64,000 nt of DNA from Candidatus Sulfotelmatobacter sp. (GTDB lineage: Bacteria; Acidobacteriota; Terriglobia; Terriglobales; Acidobacteriaceae): assembly GCA_036500765.1 (NCBI GenBank), contig DASYBM010000004.1:248001-312000 (forward strand), written 5' to 3'. The position numbers and the translations under genes were made by a program. The notes beneath the pieces were generated by a model. It was not told the DNA's origin, ran no database searches, and saw only the letters and a list, made by a program, of their open reading frames with translations. Shown here piece after piece: positions 63,138 to 64,000 of the stretch (its first letter is position 1; each line of letters starts with the position of its first letter).

Positions 63138-64000
63138 ATGATCGTACCGAAAGTGAACGTCAAACCCGGCCAATTGCTCATCGACGGGCAATGGATCGGC
63201 AGTTCAAAGAACTTCGACACCGTCAATCCCGCGACGGGTGAAGTATTGACGCAAATTGCGGAAGCATCACCCGCTGATGTCGATCGCGCGGTGGAAGCTG
63301 CGCGCCGAGCCTTCGAAGACCGCAGCGGCGCGTGGCGCAAACTCTCAGCCAGCGAACGCGGACGGCTGATCTGGAAACTCGCCGACTTGGTTGAGAAGAA
63401 TATCGACGAACTGGCCGAACTGGAAACGCTCGACAACGGCAAGCCGATTTTCGAGTCGCGCTACGTCGATATGCCGATGGTGGTCGACGTGTTGCGTTAC
63501 TACGCCGGCCTCGCAACCAAAATTCATGGTGAGACCGTCAACACATTCGACACCGCTTTTACCTATACATTGCGTGAACCCGTTGGCGTGGTCGGACTGA
63601 TCGTTCCCTGGAACTTTCCTCTATTGCTGGCCTCCTGGAAGGTGGGTCCAGCGCTGGCTTGCGGAAATACGATTGTGTTGAAGCCCGCGGAACAGACTCC
63701 GCTGACCACGTTGAAGTTGGGAGAACTCGTCATGGAGGCCGGCTTTCCTGCCGGTGTAGTGAATATTCTCACAGGCGGGCCTGAGACGGGCAAAGTAATC
63801 GTTGCGCATCCTGGCATCGACAAGATTGCGTTCACGGGCTCAACCGCGGTGGGGAAAGAAATTATGCGTGGGGCGGCCGACACGCTGAAGCGAGTGACGC
63901 TCGAGCTTGGGGGCAAGTCACCGAACATTGTTTTTGCCGACGCCGATGTCGACAGCGCAGTGAAAGGCGCGATCAACGGCATCTTTTACGGCAAGGGCGA
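63138..64000 (+). CDS. Aldehyde dehydrogenase (partial, runs off the window)
   Basis: An open frame from ATG 63138 (AAGGA 6 bases upstream; ATG 63132 is too close to it) to the window end, 287 codons. [68 protein letters not shown] and [11 protein letters not shown] are characteristic of NAD(P)-dependent aldehyde dehydrogenases. The catalytic Cys lies beyond 64000. Following an enoyl-CoA hydratase, it may oxidise a pathway aldehyde. Confidence 0.93.
   Translation, partial: MIVPKVNVKPGQLLIDGQWIGSSKNFDTVNPATGEVLTQIAEASPADVDRAVEAARRAFEDRSGAWRKLSASERGRLIWKLADLVEKNIDELAELETLDNGKPIFESRYVDMPMVVDVLRYYAGLATKIHGETVNTFDTAFTYTLREPVGVVGLIVPWNFPLLLASWKVGPALACGNTIVLKPAEQTPLTTLKLGELVMEAGFPAGVVNILTGGPETGKVIVAHPGIDKIAFTGSTAVGKEIMRGAADTLKRVTLELGGKSPNIVFADADVDSAVKGAINGIFYGKG

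Noticed and set aside
1..64000. UGA reassigned to an amino acid genome-wide
   Set aside because: Two genes have in-frame TGA, but many others clearly end at TGA, including ATGA overlaps at 6157-6160 and 59860-59863, so UGA is a normal stop here.
1..64000. CRISPR arrays, tRNA or rRNA genes, complete insertion sequences
   Set aside because: Looked for regularly spaced repeats, cloverleaf-like sequences and transposase frames; none found. The repeats seen are short, dispersed and without a transposase.

Overview
This 64 kb window looks like chromosomal DNA from an acidobacterium, most likely class Terriglobia. That is an inference from the protein types: TPR and carboxypeptidase-regulatory-like secreted proteins, a Tat-exported GH2 enzyme, PagL, YvcK, a bifunctional FtcD and many small interspersed repeats. 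No rRNA or ubiquitous marker was available to confirm it. I saw no tRNA, rRNA, CRISPR array or complete insertion sequence.

Layout. 1-3.5 kb: a compact three-gene module encoding a beta-class DNA methyltransferase, an AAA ATPase with an unassigned N-terminal domain and an HNH endonuclease. It looks like a restriction or anti-phage system and is visibly less GC-rich than its surroundings. 3.5-5.8 kb: repeat-rich DNA around a small secreted protein and a stand-alone response regulator. 5.8-9.4 kb: a signalling cluster (PilZ-like protein, Ala/Lys/Pro-tailed protein, receiver/HisKA protein without ATPase, CheR-type methyltransferase). 9.7-13.6 kb: aroA, two gene remnants and uvrB. 13.8-18.6 kb: a ParA-type ATPase with a small partner, a GH2 glycosidase and an SDR. 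19-26.5 kb: secreted TPR-like protein, Fis-type regulator, cvpA, purC, a 53-residue antitoxin-like ORF and an unusually long smc. 27-27.7 kb: a peroxiredoxin-like gene with an in-frame UGA at the catalytic Cys position and a hairpin just downstream, a strong selenoprotein candidate.

27.8-40.5 kb is mixed housekeeping: M20 peptidase, glycine oxidase, esterases, EVE protein, acyl-CoA ligase, glutaredoxin, SDR, a nonsense-interrupted DUF4242-like gene and glmU. 40.6-49.3 kb carries secreted proteins, including a three-gene set whose largest member has a 1-nt frameshift, a phosphoesterase, and ftcD. 49.4-54.1 kb: pagL-like, yvcK, TPR protein, CYCXC protein, lepB, and a Cys-rich secreted peptide next to a thioredoxin-fold protein. 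54.3-59.5 kb: carA and carB with an unrelated secreted-protein gene inserted between them. 59.6-64 kb: a VapBC-type pair, a DapA-family enzyme, a TetR regulator with a clear operator, enoyl-CoA hydratase and the start of an aldehyde dehydrogenase.

The items most worth following up are the methyltransferase/ATPase/HNH module, the putative selenoprotein, the twin CX3C-X6-CX3C peptide beside its thioredoxin-like neighbour, the short stem-loop repeats whose stems covary, and the large insertion in the SMC head domain.
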